A stretch of 64,000 nucleotides of DNA. Origin: Varroa destructor. Taxonomy: Eukaryota > Arthropoda > Arachnida > Mesostigmata > Varroidae. The DNA lies in contig NW_019211458.1 in the NCBI RefSeq assembly GCF_002443255.2, positions 12,378,578 through 12,442,577 on the forward strand, read 5' to 3'. Positions 49,201 through 61,760 of the stretch are shown in pieces (position 1 is the stretch's first letter; each line of letters opens with the position of its first letter). Under the pieces are notes generated by a model. It did no database searches. It was not told the DNA's origin and was given only the letters and a program-made list of their open reading frames with translations. Both the position numbers and the translations under genes were made by a program.

Positions 49201-52200
49201 TATACGGGAAGCGCAGCTGACATTCGCACCTGGCGTGCGTCTTTCCCTTCCTGCACCCAGACCGTTTTCCATTATAAACTCTCAGTTATTATTAAACAAA
49301 AAGGACTCAGTGACAATTAACAAAGTAACAAGACGAAGACACTAAAAAATCAGTAAGTTGACACGAAATAGTTTCCCATAAAACATGTGTGTATGTTTCG
49401 AAAAACTGTTATTATTTAAGGGTACTTCTCTAAGGCCGTATTGAGATGATGCTATGCTAACTATTTTCAGACAATGTAGACCTATCAAAATCAAATGCAC
49501 CTCCTACACTTTGGGCCTGTTTTGCCCTGTGTTCAACTCAGAGGTAATTTCTTAATTTTGTTATGTAAGGATTTGGTCGGCTGTAGCGCTGGGTGCGGTC
49601 CAGACACCATCTAAATTGCCCTGTTGAATTTTCCCTAGTGGAAAAGCTAGTATAGAAAGACAAATCATTATTAGATAGAAATGCTAGCCTTACTTTGTAA
49701 ATATCTATTCTAACGTCATATAAATTTTCTAAATAACTAAGATTTCTAACAAAGTCATAATTGGACAATTCTGTCAACAAAGCTTCCGCTAACCTACGAA
49801 TTCAGCGAAAAAATCTAGGCATTTCTACGATTCGTTTTCCCCAGGGGAGGAGCGGTGCAGACGATATCTTCCAGTAGCCGTGAACTAATAGTTACCACCC
49901 CAAGAAAAATCTATCTGTCAACAATCGAACCAGCGGACATCTACACACCCTATTTGTTTTCGACTCAAAAACCATAAATATCAATTTAGTGTACGTGCAA
50001 CCCAGGTCGCTGACGCGTTGGAGGTCCCCTTACATTTGACGGTTAAAAAAGGAGCAGCCTTGCAAAAATTTCAAGCACGAAACAAGCCCCATTCGAAATC
50101 ACTACTTAAGTTCATTTGGGAGGTATTGATTACTGCCTAATCCAATAATGACGAGCACACATGATGAGTGTATAGTCATCATGAATTATTGCTATAACTT
50201 TCTTGATTCTTTCATATTTTAATATATAGGGCATATTTTTAGAAATATTTGTTATTTTTTACGGATTGATATTACCCTTTAACGAATTTACGCTAAGGAC
50301 GAGATCTTATTTTAGATCTTAATCACGGAAGAAATGCGAATTGTGTTACGTATGAGTGGCATAAATATCGTCTCTTGAATCTCGCCTTGGGTGTAGTTAC
50401 CAGCTGGAAGACGACATATGCTACACAACCTGTATGATTAAAGTAGGTTATATTCATATCGTGTGGAAGGCTTTGAGATAGCAATTATATAATCTGCTGC
50501 TCCACGCGCCAGGCAAAGAATATTTCCCTTATAAACACAGTCATGGCTGAAGCTTCGCCGATGAAGAAGTGTCCGCCGAACCAGGATCAAAAAAGGCAAA
50601 GACCATGGAAAAACACAGTTTTACATGCAGGACCAAAGAAATCGCCCATTACAGATGTTGTAATGTAGTCATTCGACTAAACGTCCTGACCACTTCTGCA
50701 GGACCATAGTGGATCAGCTTCGTTCACCATAATACAAACTAGTTATAATGCCTTAAGGCGCATTACGGCGTATCGTGATTAATATAGGCTGATACCGTCG
50801 TAAAGGGCCTAGCATGAAGGCGTTCTCTTAGCAAAGACTACACTGTATCATGGCTCCATGGGCTACTTGGTGAAACATAAAGATAATATAAATGTCGTTT
50901 TGACCGGTGTTAGGCTGCGCGCGTTCACACACAGCAGACATCTGTTCAACTCTAGGCTACCCCATTAAAGGCATCTATATAAAGCCATCGTATACTGTTG
51001 TTTCTCCTATTGTTCAGTTGTTATTGGAGCCCATTGAATTTAATCTGTCAAACGGAGTTATAGAAAACCTTTTTACCAGTAGAACGTCTCCTAAATGTTG
51101 CAAGTCAAGATACAAACGGAACTCCGATTACATTATTGATGCATATACAAATTTACAACAGTCATTGCATTGCAGGATTGTTATTGTTGTCATCACTGGG
51201 GTAATGAAAAACGCAGTTCATGTTTGTTTGCGGGGTCCTACGTATTTTATATGGAACGAGCGTGTTTACCTTGAAAAATCGTTGGTGGATGTTAACCCTA
51301 TTATGTAAAGCATTATAATAATTTATATTATTATATTATATATATCTCGATAAAAGTTAAGTGAAAAGCCCCTGGCCATTTACCGTTCTGTCGTTCTGCT
51401 TAGAGGTTGTAAACCCCCAATGACATTCAACGAAAACACAGCGCATGCTTCAGTAGAGCCCGATAGCCATCGCGCCAGTGACATACTGGCTTCATGTGCT
51501 TTGTTTTGGCTCGGCAGTGTTATGGCCTCAAACGTAAATATAATTCTAAGGATATATTGATTAACGTATATGAAAGACGTACAATCGTTCCTTAGTTACC
51601 CCGATCGGTATTAGCTCCTAAATCAAAAACCTCTGGTATTTCTCCATTATCTAATTTTACACAATACTACGTAACTGCATATGTATCACAAATGTTTTGC
51701 TTTCACTATTTTTTTTATTCGTTAAACACTGTTAATAATCAAGTATACTGTGAATCAAACTCTGTATTAAGATGTTTCTCTTACCTTTGCATAGAAACGC
51801 GCTCAACGTACAGTTCTATCTGACAGTGACAGGCAACTTACCTAATTGCCAGTTTTTTCAACTTTTCATTTTTTACTCTCAGCACAAGTTACATGGTCCG
51901 TTCTATGTTTTCCCCCGTTATCGCCACCCTATACGGATACGCAGACGCACCCGCGCACCCATGTATATATATGCATAAGCACACCTCATAGATCACTGCC
52001 GTACATCGAACACCATCGCTTACTTAAACAGTTTGAAAAAGATAATTTCGTAGCTACTACCGACTCATTGGCAGTCCCTTTTCCCCGTCTTTTTTTCCGC
52101 TCACCCCCGCCTGAAGTCTATTTTGGCGGTCAGTCACTGGTCAGTGCGGCTGAATGATGTGTGGCGGTAAACACGACGGCAAACGTTATTAGACGCTCCA

Positions 52201-54281
52201 CTTTGTGATCTGCCAGGAACCGGCCGGCACGTTGCGGTATGCCCGATATGTGGCGGACGGTTAGAACGGAGGTGAAAGCGATCTAAACTGTGACATCCTG
52301 CTGCAGCATAGAGTCGAGACTTTGTTCGTCTGTTGCACGTTACACTTAAAAGGGACAGCTAGAAAAGTTGTATGTTGGAAGCCGCTAAAGGCCTTCGACG
52401 CAATCCTCTCGTTTATTAAAGAAATTATCTTCTTAGATCATTGTTGGTTTCAACGTGCCAGTTACGTATACAGCCACCCGACTACTGAGCCGCACTGCCG
52501 TTTGATAAGGTTTAAGGAATTTTCATTAATTTAACTTTAGAGAGTTTAAGAAACATGGCTACATAGACTAAAATTCTCCCTCAAGAGTGATTTTGGGAAG
52601 CAAAACGTACCTTCATGAAAAGTGCGCCATTTGCTTTTGTGCTCAAAAAACTATAACTTTTTTCGTAGAGGCAGCAGCGAGAATAACGCCATCAGTGATT
52701 TCACAACTTTGTATAGTTGTACATTATTTTTTGGTGCTTTAATTTCAATTTAACATCTTAGTAGTTATATAGTAACGGTGTTCTCGGTTCAAACTGAGCC
52801 ACAATCAGATCGTTATAGTAACTGAATACAAAACAGATAAGGTAGACGAAGTGAGTCAATAAGCGGAGCTTTTATTCGAGATTTTTTTCAAAAATCCGAA
52901 TTTATATATGTATCTGGGTTTAGGCAGTATTGCTTAATTAAAGTGACATCATAATAAAGCAAATGTTTATGATTCCAGAAGCTACCGTTGTGCAAATATT
53001 TGTCTTTCATCGTATGCCAAGCTTAAAAGAAAAAAAATATATATATGTATTTTAAGTGCTGAATATTTCCATTTCAATCGTGCGTGATTTGTTAATGATT
53101 CGCTTTTTTTTCGCCTGCTTTTTTGTCCTATAGTCAGACAAGGAGTTTAACATTGCTGCTCTCCTGTTTGCATAAAGGCGTGCCATATTTTTCGTCTTTT
53201 TAGATTTGATACGTGTGCTATATCCGTTCGTAATGGTTGAGGTTAATTTATTGCAGCCACGACACATCGTTCAAGTTGTTTTTCTTCTTAATTTTTTCAA
53301 TCACATGGCCGGTGATCGAGCGTTTAAGAAGAGCCTATGGCGCCTACGTAAACAATAAAATTAATAAGCCCCTTTCCATGTGGCGCAGTCACCTGCTCCT
53401 GACAGGGTGAAAGCTGGTTGTCTTTATTTATGACAAACAGATCGTGGCTTTCTGCTTTATAGCTGGCTTGATAAATTCTGTAGGGAAAAAGCTGAATCAT
53501 AGCCGCAACCACCGCGATACAGATGTCTTGAAACATCAGCTTTTCTCTTAATTACCAGCGTTTTCAATCTTCCTGTGCTATCTAAAGCACAGCTTTGATG
53601 TGGCCTAATGCTATTCCCTTGGTAATGATGGTAAATGACAACGCACTCTTTTCCATTGTCGGGTGCATTGTATGTGCAGCGTTGTTTATGCTCAGAATCG
53701 TTCTAGGTTTCAGTTGTGTCCTCAAGAAGGTCGAAGGAAGCAAATAAGCTAAGACTCGTTGGCCTATCACTTGTAGCAATTGACAAAGATTGAGCAAGCG
53801 TATCGCAGAAACTGATCAAGAAACAACGTGGCCTTGTTGTGGCCTTTTTGAGACGAGAAACGTCAATGTTTTAAAATTAATTTCATCCGTTTTCACCAAC
53901 TACGCCAAATCTCGTATATTCTAATTGATTTTGCGGATCTGATCTATGGACACATATTAAGCATATTATACTTGGCTATATACTAATGGCTTATTTAATG
54001 ACAATAACCTAAACCTGAAAAGGCCGTACATCACTTTTACGGGCCGAAGGATGTCAGACGTATGCTTGCAGTAAGCGTATCAACTAACACATTTGCAACT
54101 GTCAGCGGGTCTTCGAAAATAAGCTAACACAGAGTAAGGCACAGTCCGATGACATAAGAGACTCTAACCTATTGGACGTGTAAATACTTTGCCCCTTAAA
54201 CAAAGTTCACGGGGACATAGAAGTGACAATTGCGCAGTTTTTACTGGTCGGCAGCTTCGCTATTCGGTAGCGAACCGAAAA
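46205..54281. other. 8-kb stretch without an identified gene
   Basis: Many short open frames on both strands, none with a recognised motif. The longest is 133 codons on the plus strand at 50907-51308 (no ATG start, no domain seen, AT-rich codons). Frames at 46877-47173, 49027-49320 and 51846-52157 look like chance. No tRNA, satellite or transposon terminal repeats were spotted. Confidence 0.55.
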
Positions 54282-54691
54282 TCAGGCCACAAATGCTAAT
54301 AACCCTTCTTTTAGGATAGCGGGAGCCTTCCATTTAATATCCATCATGTATGCGCGCCAGACTGTTTTCTGGCACCCGACGTACTCGGCTGCGCGTCTGT
54401 CGATCGCCATGGACGGATCTAATTTGAATTGCCGCTGGTTATATTCTTTGCCTAGATCTCGCAATGACTGTGGCATGACACAGGAACACTGTAAAAATAG
54501 AAGACGATCCGAATAAGATTGTGAGCTCCTAAAGTACAATAAGTTCCTGCCTGTCGGCAACACGCCGGGCAACTTTTGGCATAATTAACGATCAGAAATA
54601 GTAAATTTTGAGCTCTGCCATCGTAGATTTGCATTGTACAGTTTTGAAACTGTGCATAACGCATGTACGGCACTCATTGGGGTTATACTTG
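54282..54691 (-). CDS. candidate two-exon 3' end of an unidentified cysteine-containing protein
   Basis: The exon 54282-54488 starts after a textbook acceptor (CTTCTATTTTTACAG) and encodes 68 codons and a TGA: CSCVMPQSLRDLGKEYNQ, then FKLDPSMAIDRRAAEYVGCQ, ending KEGLLAFVA. Upstream, a 52-nt stretch at 54640-54691, with acceptor GAGTCTTAG and donor ACT|GTACAA, reads KYNPNECRTCVMHSFKT and joins in phase 0. Together they give a C-x2-C ... C-x-C cysteine pattern. Codon use supports the second exon more than the first. An overlapping frame (NCTMQIYDGRAQNLL) resembles a CUB-domain strand, so the reading of the upstream part is uncertain. Family unknown. Confidence 0.35.
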
Positions 54692-55283
54692 CTAAGACTC
54701 TGGCAATAATCGAATTTACCTGTTTCAAGAAACTCTCAAAATAACCCGAGCGCGAATTGCGGCAGAGAAAAGCAGTCAAAAAAAAAAAAAAAGTTCAGCG
54801 ATGTTTTACTTATTCGTATTATGACAGGCAGCATGACGCTTGCGTCCTTGGTCGGGTGTGTTTTCATTTGTTACCGATTTAAGCTTTTTGTTTTTAATTT
54901 AAAATAAGAAAATCCATGAATATTAGACAGGTATTAACGAAACGATGGTCAATTGAAAAGTTCATTTGATTTCTAACCGCTTACTATTTTGCATTTGGTA
55001 CTAACACATATAAATATTATATATAATGTATTCCTGTGTATCATTTCGGAACCATGCACATAGCATTTCGGATTTTAAGACGGACCGGGTGAAGCACTCA
55101 AGCGGGAAAATTTGTACGTTTGGACTGTCTTTGTTAATCGAATCGATACGGTTGCATAAGGCACAAAGGTTCACAGGTAAAGCTGTAAGGTTATGGGGTA
55201 TTATAGGCGTCTACGAGTAATGCCGATCGTCTCGAAAAAATGTATTGTGTGGTAGATTGGCAAGCCAAAAGCATCCAGAGAAG

Positions 55284-55313
55284 TGTGGCGGCGGTGGCGG
55301 CGAAGGGAAGGGG
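55284..55313 (+). repeat. G-rich tract with quadruplex potential
   Basis: Runs of GG and GGG/GGGG separated by one to three bases (GTGGCGGCGGTGGCGG, then GAAGGGAAGGGG) within otherwise AT-rich DNA. Two-tier G-quadruplex formation on the plus strand is possible. No gene role is evident. Confidence 0.6.
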
Positions 55314-56045
55314 CAAATCATGGAGAAACACTTAAGAAACGGTGGATGGACGCATTCTAGTGGAGGGATTACTGGGGTTTCGTTGAAGATAACAACGGGA
55401 CGCGCCACAAGTGGCAACATAATGCTGAACGTTTAGATACGAACTGTCGCGAGCAGCTCTTTGCCCAACCACTCGCCGCAAACACGGCTGCCGACTGAAA
55501 TTGCCTTCTATTCTGAATGAATCGTTGGCAAAACAAAAAACACAGCGATCTATCTATTTTCTGGATGTCACAATGATACTAATAATAAAATGATACATAA
55601 ACATAAAGTACATATATGAACAGATTACAAAATTGGTTCTAATAATCTCCCGGTGGTAGTTGCCGCACTGTTAGATCGTACTAAGGGACTTCAACATTTT
55701 AACGTGGGACTCATAAAAACTGCCCAGTCAATATGGTACACGCAGACACGGTAAAAATGTCCTGAAGGACGCTAACCTAGCAAGGAATTGCAAACAAGTT
55801 ACTATACCTTAGTAGGGTTACAACAAAGACATCAATTAACACTTCTCTGTTCACACGGGCAGAAAAAGCATGTAGACAAAGCTCGGAGCTACCAATAGGA
55901 AGAGAACTTGATAGGTTATCATTGATATAAGACCTTGATTAGATCAAGCTAACCAAAGATTTTTCTAGGCTGGAATTGCATCAATTAATCTACCCTCATG
56001 ATAGGTTGAAGCTAATTGTGGCTGCAAACTTTCGAAGAAAAAATA

Positions 56046-56145
56046 NNNNNNNNNNNNNNNNNNNNNNNNNNNNNNNNNNNNNNNNNNNNNNNNNNNNNNN
56101 NNNNNNNNNNNNNNNNNNNNNNNNNNNNNNNNNNNNNNNNNNNNN
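56046..56145. other. assembly gap (100 N)
   Basis: Exactly 100 unknown bases, the conventional scaffold-gap filler, so the true length is unknown. Any frame drawn across it is artificial. Confidence 1.
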
Positions 56146-57347
56146 TATATTATTTGTAATTTTTTATAGAATTTGTAGAATATTCTTGGTGAGTGTACAG
56201 CCTGAAAAATCAGTGATGAAAAAACTCATGCTTTTGAATTCAAGAAAATGCCCCTGGAATTTGAACTGCGCCAGTTGGTTGATAACTCTGTCAAGTTGAG
56301 CATATTTAATTAATATTGAGCACAAACGTTACACTAAGTTAGGAAGCTACGAATCAAGAAATTATCATTTTCATGGAATTTTATTGTTACTATAAGTGCC
56401 TGTGAATAAGCAAGATGTCCATTAACGCCCCACAGTCTTGCAGACCTATGGTATTCGAATGGCACCCGTTTCCGGAGTAATATTTACACACATTTGTTTT
56501 ATTTAGAGATCACTGCTAATAACAATGAAATTTTCCTAGTTAAACTATAGTAGTCAGGTTCCTGAAGCCCCTAATATTTTTTATGCTTCTGAATGATATA
56601 ACTAGAGATCCCTGATCTCGATGTTCGTTAGGTAGTGTTTATCGCATGTCTCCCTCGTTCCATGCATGCTTCATATCAAGGTCATGCATGGCCTTGCATA
56701 GTACACATGCATACAAAAAAACGAATATTATACGTCTTCGCAAATGCTCATGTAAATTATTTTTACATTAAATTTTTTTGCATCTCTCAAATGCATTATC
56801 TAGATAAAGATATGCACATCTACTACTAGTAGAAGCGTCACATACGCCAGTAGCATATTCCGCGTAAGCGGCTATCCTGAGAAATCGTGTATTTCGCATG
56901 CGAAATGTGTTGCCTGCTGCTCGGACCATTTGTGATGCCATAGAATCTTTGCACACGTGAACATATGTACGCCGATGGTCGCCACCCAAGACGGCCCCTT
57001 GGTCCGTGGTGTTTCTCTGAGACTGACGTCGTCGGACTACACAGCCTAGGCTTAGAGCCATTATGCACACTGGTGTCAGCTCTGCGAGATTTACGAACAA
57101 TGGAATATAAGGGTGTCTAATGGGACATGCTGCTACAACGTATGGGCGCGGGCGGATAGTTTTGCCTAAGCGCGCTACCTCTAACGCGCCAAATCCCTCT
57201 GAACGGAAAATCGGTACTCATCTGTAATTGTTAACTGGAAAGACGAAGACGCGGCTAGTGCTATGTGATACCGATAAAACCGTCCTAGCAGTAGAAGTCA
57301 TCTAAGCATTCGAATTTGAAGCCTCAGATCTCGCTACTGCTATAGAG

Positions 57348-57733
57348 ATGTATTGTTCACGTGCGACAGATACCATAGCGAACTATACATTTGTTTCGTC
57401 CATAGGTGCTTCTATTATGTGGCGCGTATATATTTGGCAGCATTTGTCTCGACACGTCTCTGCTAGAGATGCGACAGCGCAAAATATACTAGCAGTGGGC
57501 TTACTTAACCTACTGCTTGCCAGCACCCACCTATGTCCTCGTGTGTTTAGCACTGGCGACAACCGCGCACATTTAGGTGTTTTACCTGTGGTGGACCCCA
57601 CGATTTTGCTCCAGGATACAGAAAATGATAAATATAGAGGAAATTCGTATGTGCGAAAACGCGTGGTGATCGCCCTGTTCCTGTCCCAATCGAATCGTTG
57701 GAGCGCCGCCTTTTCGCAGTAAAAAAAATTCAC
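57348..57733. other. overlapping antisense open frames of 124 and 116 codons
   Basis: The plus strand is open at 57348-57722 with an ATG start (MYCSRATDTIANYTFVSSIG...). The minus strand is open at 57383-57733 (MNFFYCEKAALQRFDWDRNR...). The segment is more GC-rich than its flanks. Neither protein shows a recognised domain. It directly precedes the retrotransposon relic and may be part of it or of a host exon. Confidence 0.25.
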
Positions 57734-57759
57734 TATTTCGTCTCACTTAATTTTTAGAT

Positions 57760-59000
57760 AAACCAGGCCTGAGCAAGAAACAACCACGGCTTTAACTTTC
57801 GGTGCGAGGTTTTAAGTGTTCCAGGCATGTCGTTACCCTAAGTCTTTATCGAAGAACAGAGACTAATTCTCCCGGCGCTCTACAGACGCTCAGGTAAGAA
57901 GAATGACATGCTCTATGGCCTTCGAAGCCGATTCACATAAGCGCACCAGTAAAAGCTTTTGAGGAACAAAGAAGCTTAGCTCACATGCTCTACAGATAGG
58001 TAGCAAGTACAGAACCCAGATGAGGAAGGTTTTTTGATAGAACTGCAATGGATTGGCTCCTTAAATTTCAACATTTAATGGATAGATTCGGCCTCTCTAT
58101 TATTAGCATGCAAGAGACCTGAACTCACTATGGTCATGTCGATTGAGAAAAGCTCCGAACGTGTTGAAAACACGGCGCGATTCAGGTAACAGGACTAGGA
58201 TGACACTTCTATGCCAGAGACCCGTATGTCCGCCTGGTATCCTTATGTAGGTGCATTATCCACTGGTTGTCTTCTTTTAATAGTAAAGGAATTGAATAGG
58301 AAAAGCGGGAAAAGATTTTTGAGGACTTCTTAGCTCAGCTCAAGGTCATGTTTAGTAAAGGTTCAACGGTTCGTAAACAGTTTTCTCCACGATGTAATAG
58401 CGCAAGGTCCTGTTACCACACGTAGGCAGATATTTGCCTATTGAAATCGAAATTACAAATCTTTTTCTTTTATCTGAAGTGCTCACAAACCTACATAATG
58501 CGTGTCTCGCAGAATATGTGAAATCGTCAAATACTGGTTTGCCAGGAAGACCCTTTAGGAGCTGGAAGTCTTACCGGGCATAATTCGTTCTAACTCTTTC
58601 TCATACTATCGTGATACAATTAGCAGCTCAGTATTTTATACTATGACAGACTGCGGGAGAGCTCGAACAATGAGTGCTTTAAATTTCTGGCTCTATTAGT
58701 CTACGGCTATAATCTTACTGCTCGCCCCTCTCTATAAATTCTCATGTGGGTAAAGCCGAACGCATGCCATGATCTGGCGCTAGTATTTGACCTATCTGTG
58801 TGCACGTGTGTTTATGAAACTTCTAGAGTTGCTTCGGCCGCAATAAGTGGAAATCTCCGTCGTAAAGGCCAGACCCTTCTAAAATGGACGGAGGGGTAAG
58901 CAAACCCTAAAACCAAAGCCATCGAATGACTAATGCTAATGCGAGGAACCTGGGGCGTAAGAAGGTAGCGTCCTTCCTCGATATAGCTCCGTGCGTCGGG
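57760..59000 (+). mobile_element. decayed non-LTR retrotransposon, endonuclease region
   Basis: Around 58042-58125 the plus strand, read across one frameshift, gives ELQW, then LLKFQHLMDRFGLSIISMQE, then a stop in place of the next codon and THYGH. This matches the start of apurinic-type endonucleases of non-LTR elements (LQWN-x-G-L ... hDIIhhQET). Further on, RDPYVRLVSL and FEDFLAQLK continue the expected order through several stops and frameshifts. No reverse transcriptase YADD box could be located and no target-site duplication was found, so the borders are approximate and based on the change of base composition. It is clearly dead. The clade (Jockey, R1, RTE or CR1) cannot be decided by eye. 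Confidence 0.5.
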
Positions 59001-60298
59001 GCCTTGTGTTAATAGAGTTGAGACAGTCGACAGACGTTAGATTCCAGAAGCCGCTATTTTAAATTTGGATGAAAGAAATAGATGAAAATTTTGGAATATC
59101 TACGAGGTTAGCATCCGCCAAAATTAGGAGTCACTCGAGAGACTGTTATTTCAGCGACTTCTCTGCAGTATGTTTATGCCCGATATTTGGCCTGCTCATA
59201 GTGCTTACGAGTTACTGTTGCTGTATACAAGTGATATCCTGCATATCATAGAACGAGCAGAGCTCGGTGAGATTCATGTGTCTAATGAATACTAGTTTAG
59301 TCCATGTTAAATGATTTTTAATTGAATTTTCAGGAATCTCATGCTTTCCCATGTACTTTCCAACGCTCGAGTATCGCACGTACATAGATTGCTCGAATGG
59401 CATTTTTAAACGAGTGGCAAACATTTTTGGCTCGTCGGTGCCTGTTAAGGTCTTTACCGGCCTCGATATCATGCATAAGGTTTTATACTAGCAAAGTTAT
59501 TCGCAAAGGTGACCTTCAGTTTAGTACAAGCTTAACATTTATTGTTCTTCTACCCTCTACGAGCTTTATTATCTAACTACAAACAATCTCAGTGCTTAGT
59601 AAGGTAATAAGATCACGTGCTTTTGCTGTCATACTTGCTAGATCAACAGCCTTTGTATCTACTATTTTTCTATATATTTCAGTGACCTAAGTAATCTGAC
59701 TGTATTGGAGTAGTCGTTATATGATAGAAACACGAAGTTATCTGAAAACAAAGTTTATGCGGTGAGTTAACTGAAGTATTTTTTTCCAAACTCGTGCATA
59801 AAGTTTACAGCAATAAGACCAATAAGATATGGTAACATTCAGATAGATAATTCTCCTCTTTTACGAATTTGCTTATCGGCCAGGCGCTCGGGAAAAGCCT
59901 GTAATCTGCTTCATTCGTCGCCTCGTTTTTTGGAACTCTGCACCGCTCAAATCGAGTTTAACAGTTTGAGGCCTTAACAGATAGAGACGTTAACAGTTAG
60001 GGATCGCTTAGTTAGATTTTATCCGATCGTACTGCTAGCAAATAGGATACATTTCCAGAACTTTACAGACGCTTTTCGCTCAACTAATAAATGGTTGTTG
60101 TAATAGATATTGGGCAGTCTTCACTATTATTGCTTAAAGGCTGTGTTAAGATTGTAAAACGTTTCGTCTCGCCAAAGGCCATCACCTTGGTTGTCAATTA
60201 GCCTTCGGATTTACTTTAAAAGTTTCGTATTATGGTGTGACGGGTTACGCGTGAAAGTTCTTTATATACAAAGCAATTTTTATTTTTTTTACTTTTAG
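59001..60298. other. region without an identified gene
   Basis: AT-rich with short antisense frame pairs at 59069-59472. Ends in a long pyrimidine tract (60278-60298) that looks like a 3' splice site. Confidence 0.55.
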
Positions 60299-61760
60299 GG
60301 AGTGGGTTTTTTCTGACGACGTGCTTTGGAGGAATCGCTGTTAGAAAGGCTAGGGTCCCTTACCTTGACTTTCAAGAAGAAAGTGTTTTTTCCTCATAAA
60401 AAACGGGTCTATCAGACAGAGATCAACAGCATGTGTGACTTGTTCCATATCATGCCTATCATAGCATTTATTTTTCATTTTATTGCTAACTGCGCGCTAA
60501 TGAGATATAATGGGACGTGTTTGCAGGCATCTGACTCGAGACCATTATGCCGAAAAGCGCTTCCGGAGCGGCGCAGAATTTTGTGCGCAAATGAGCTCGA
60601 GGTCGTGTTAGAACAAGTTGGGCCCGATCAGGCCTTAGCAGTTTATAAGTCCACTTTTCCTATAAGATGGAAACATCAACAGATACCACGGTTTCCTTTC
60701 GAATAGCTAAGTTTGCTCTTTTAATATTAAAATAATAATAATAAAAAAAATATAATAAACGTTATTATATAACAGGGTATGCACTGACGACTTTCACAGA
60801 TCGGGAGCAGCAAACATTTACAGGGAATTCAAGAAGCAGGTAACTTTATTACTTTGACACACTAAATAGAAGTATCTGTTCCGAGATGCCTTGCTTTTCA
60901 CAACATGATATATTATTTCCATCAACAACCTTAACGAAGTAACTTTTACAGAACATGTTGACCATGCACATAGAAAACCGAATTGTTTGTTTGTCTATGC
61001 CTGCTTCCCGTATCAGTAACTTAACTTTCAGAGCAAAACGAAGCCACGTATCTGCGACTATATGATTTTGTCGTTGTGACCAAATTAGTATGTTGTGCTC
61101 AAGTTCTCGAATGCCAAATCTCTCTGATGCTGAAATTTGAATAATGAATTTGTCCTATACTAAGCTACAGACGGATCCGATCTTGTGCCGTTTAGCAAAA
61201 TAATTCACAAGGTAGCTTTTTAATTTATCTATTCAAAGTAATATCTACATAAAATTAAAAATTGTCTTCTCATTTCGGATCTGTTTTATCGCACAGACAG
61301 AGAAGATTACCTCACACAAACTGTACGACCTCTTCGTATAGAGAAAAGCTGCCTATATTTGTTTGTAATTTGTTAGGCCTTGTATTTCTTAGTTAACATG
61401 ACTGACAAAAAAACAACGCAAGTTAATTGTTAATTAGTTACTCCATAAAAAATCTAAACCATGTTTTTTCATTAATGTTCTTATAAAATAGGACATTCAA
61501 CAGTGCCACAAAATAATGCAGAAAGCTGCCTTATTACACCACTGTGAGGCACAACTAAGTCAAATAGAAAATATAATGGTCAAAATTGTAACCATAAAAA
61601 TAGATATTTATGTATATATACAGGCTCCGCATGAGCAATTGCCCTCCTGTAGGCAAAGTTCGATTCAGTAGTGGAAAATACTTTGTGATGTTTGCTGCCA
61701 AAGCATTAGAAAAGCGCCTCATTGAACATCGAACATTCAGTGTGGACCGCAGATGTTTCC
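60299..61760 (+). CDS. candidate multi-exon gene, unidentified
   Basis: Four pieces on the plus strand have good splice-like borders. 60299 follows TTTTTTTTACTTTTAG and reads SGFFLTTCFGGIAVRKARVP. 60527 follows a TGCTAAC branch-like site and TTTGCAG, with two plausible frames, one ending in a TAG at 60704-60706. 60776-60839, between ATATAACAG and CAG|GTAACT, reads VCTDDFHRSGAANIYREFKK in one frame. 61624-61760, between TATACAG and TTTCC|GTAAGT, reads LRMSNCPPVGKVRF, then GKYFVMFAAKALEKRLIEHR. The phases I could test do not all agree, so the pieces may belong to different transcripts or partly be chance. I recognise no domain. Confidence 0.3.

Larger units (their letters stand above)
54780..57347. 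other. region without an identified gene, containing the assembly gap
   Basis: A poly-A run at about 54779-54793, a G-rich tract at 55284-55313, AT-rich filler, and the N gap at 56046-56145. A plus frame at 55245-55436 is glycine-rich only because of the G-rich tract. Two minus-strand frames at 56768-57100 have no recognised motif. Confidence 0.55.

Noticed and set aside
50907..51308. 133-codon plus-strand open frame
   Set aside because: No ATG start, AT-driven codon choice and no recognisable motif; kept only as a note in the regional entry.
55976..56299. Open frame running through the N gap
   Set aside because: The gap has unknown length and no sequence, so the frame is meaningless.
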